DNA of 64,000 nucleotides from the NCBI GenBank assembly GCA_015665275.1, contig JADFAL010000008.1:32094-96093 (forward strand), written 5' to 3'. Position numbers and translations under genes: made by a program. The notes under the pieces are model-generated. The model saw only the letters and a program-made list of their open reading frames with translations, was not told the DNA's origin and ran no database searches. This stretch comes from Flavobacteriales bacterium (GTDB lineage: Bacteria > Bacteroidota > Bacteroidia > Flavobacteriales_D > Crocinitomicaceae). This document shows, piece by piece, positions 63,918 to 64,000 of this stretch (position 1 is the stretch's first letter; every line of letters begins with the position of its first letter).

Positions 63918-64000
63918 TATGTTCTTTTTGATGAATCCGATTGGTGGTCGGATGTTGAGGCTGAGGGACAAAATTATGAAATTCTAATCATCTTTTGATT

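Overview
The window reads as a chromosome segment from a member of the Bacteroidetes, most likely a flavobacterial lineage near Crocinitomicaceae or Cryomorphaceae. Evidence: promoters of the TAnnTTTG type, type IX secretion (T9SS) sorting tails, LytTR signalling, a Bacteroidetes-style dcw cluster (PASTA-bearing FtsI, Lys-rich FtsL-like protein, ftsZ followed by yqeY), an L21 protein with a C-terminal Rho_N/SAP-like tail, and a Lacal_2735-type small protein. The sequence is moderately AT-rich and gene-dense. No tRNA, rRNA, CRISPR array or intact insertion sequence was seen.

Layout. 1-5.1 kb (+): end of an MMPL/RND exporter, a polyprenyl diphosphate synthase, a membrane protein, and an ECF sigma / small membrane protein / Spy-like operon. 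5.2-10.7 kb: secreted and cell-surface accessory genes, including a decayed chimeric gene. 10.7-14.6 kb (-): a compact light-response operon (SDR, Lacal_2735, TIGR03643, FAD-binding photolyase homologue, photolyase, and a 46-aa DUF2256 gene) behind an 8-bp inverted repeat. 14.7-18.5 kb: a DUF900 hydrolase, a membrane protein, and a frameshifted beta-propeller-like secreted protein. 18.8-35.3 kb (-): the division and cell-wall cluster mraZ-rsmH-ftsL-ftsI-murE-mraY-murD-X-ftsW-murG-murC-ftsQ-ftsA-ftsZ-yqeY, headed by MraZ boxes. X is an unrecognised protein that looks like a free-standing Mur-ligase C-terminal domain. 35.8-38.9 kb: a DMT transporter and two proteins of unknown function. 39.0-41.5 kb (+): a DltB-like MBOAT acyltransferase, a DltD-like protein and a 37-aa DltX-like peptide. 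41.6-45.7 kb (+): rplU, rpmA, serS and two tandem OmpA-domain proteins. 45.9-50.7 kb (+): a molybdenum-cofactor operon (moeA, ModE-like regulator, mobA, moaD, moaE, fused moaC-moaB, moaA). 50.9-58.6 kb: secreted/lipoprotein/TPR genes, msrA, a LytTR response regulator convergent with a histidine-kinase gene that carries two in-frame stops, a CBS protein and a VOC protein. 58.7-63.9 kb (-): dinB, a DUF559 endonuclease gene bracketed by repeats, and a second-type dnaE.

Most unusual points: (1) the DltB-DltD-DltX-like cassette with no dltA/dltC nearby, whose third gene ends in FMYADF, matching the DltX C-terminal FxYxxF signature; (2) a dispersed palindromic repeat family found between genes and also inserted in frame in murC, murG, a membrane-protein gene and probably dnaE; (3) a second repeat family of C5/G5 palindromes that brackets a DUF559 endonuclease gene and recurs between ftsA and ftsZ; (4) the extra Mur-ligase-like protein inside the dcw cluster; (5) several genes in early decay (single-base frameshift, two nonsense codons, chimeric remnant). 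All functional names rest on reading motifs by eye; no database search was run.
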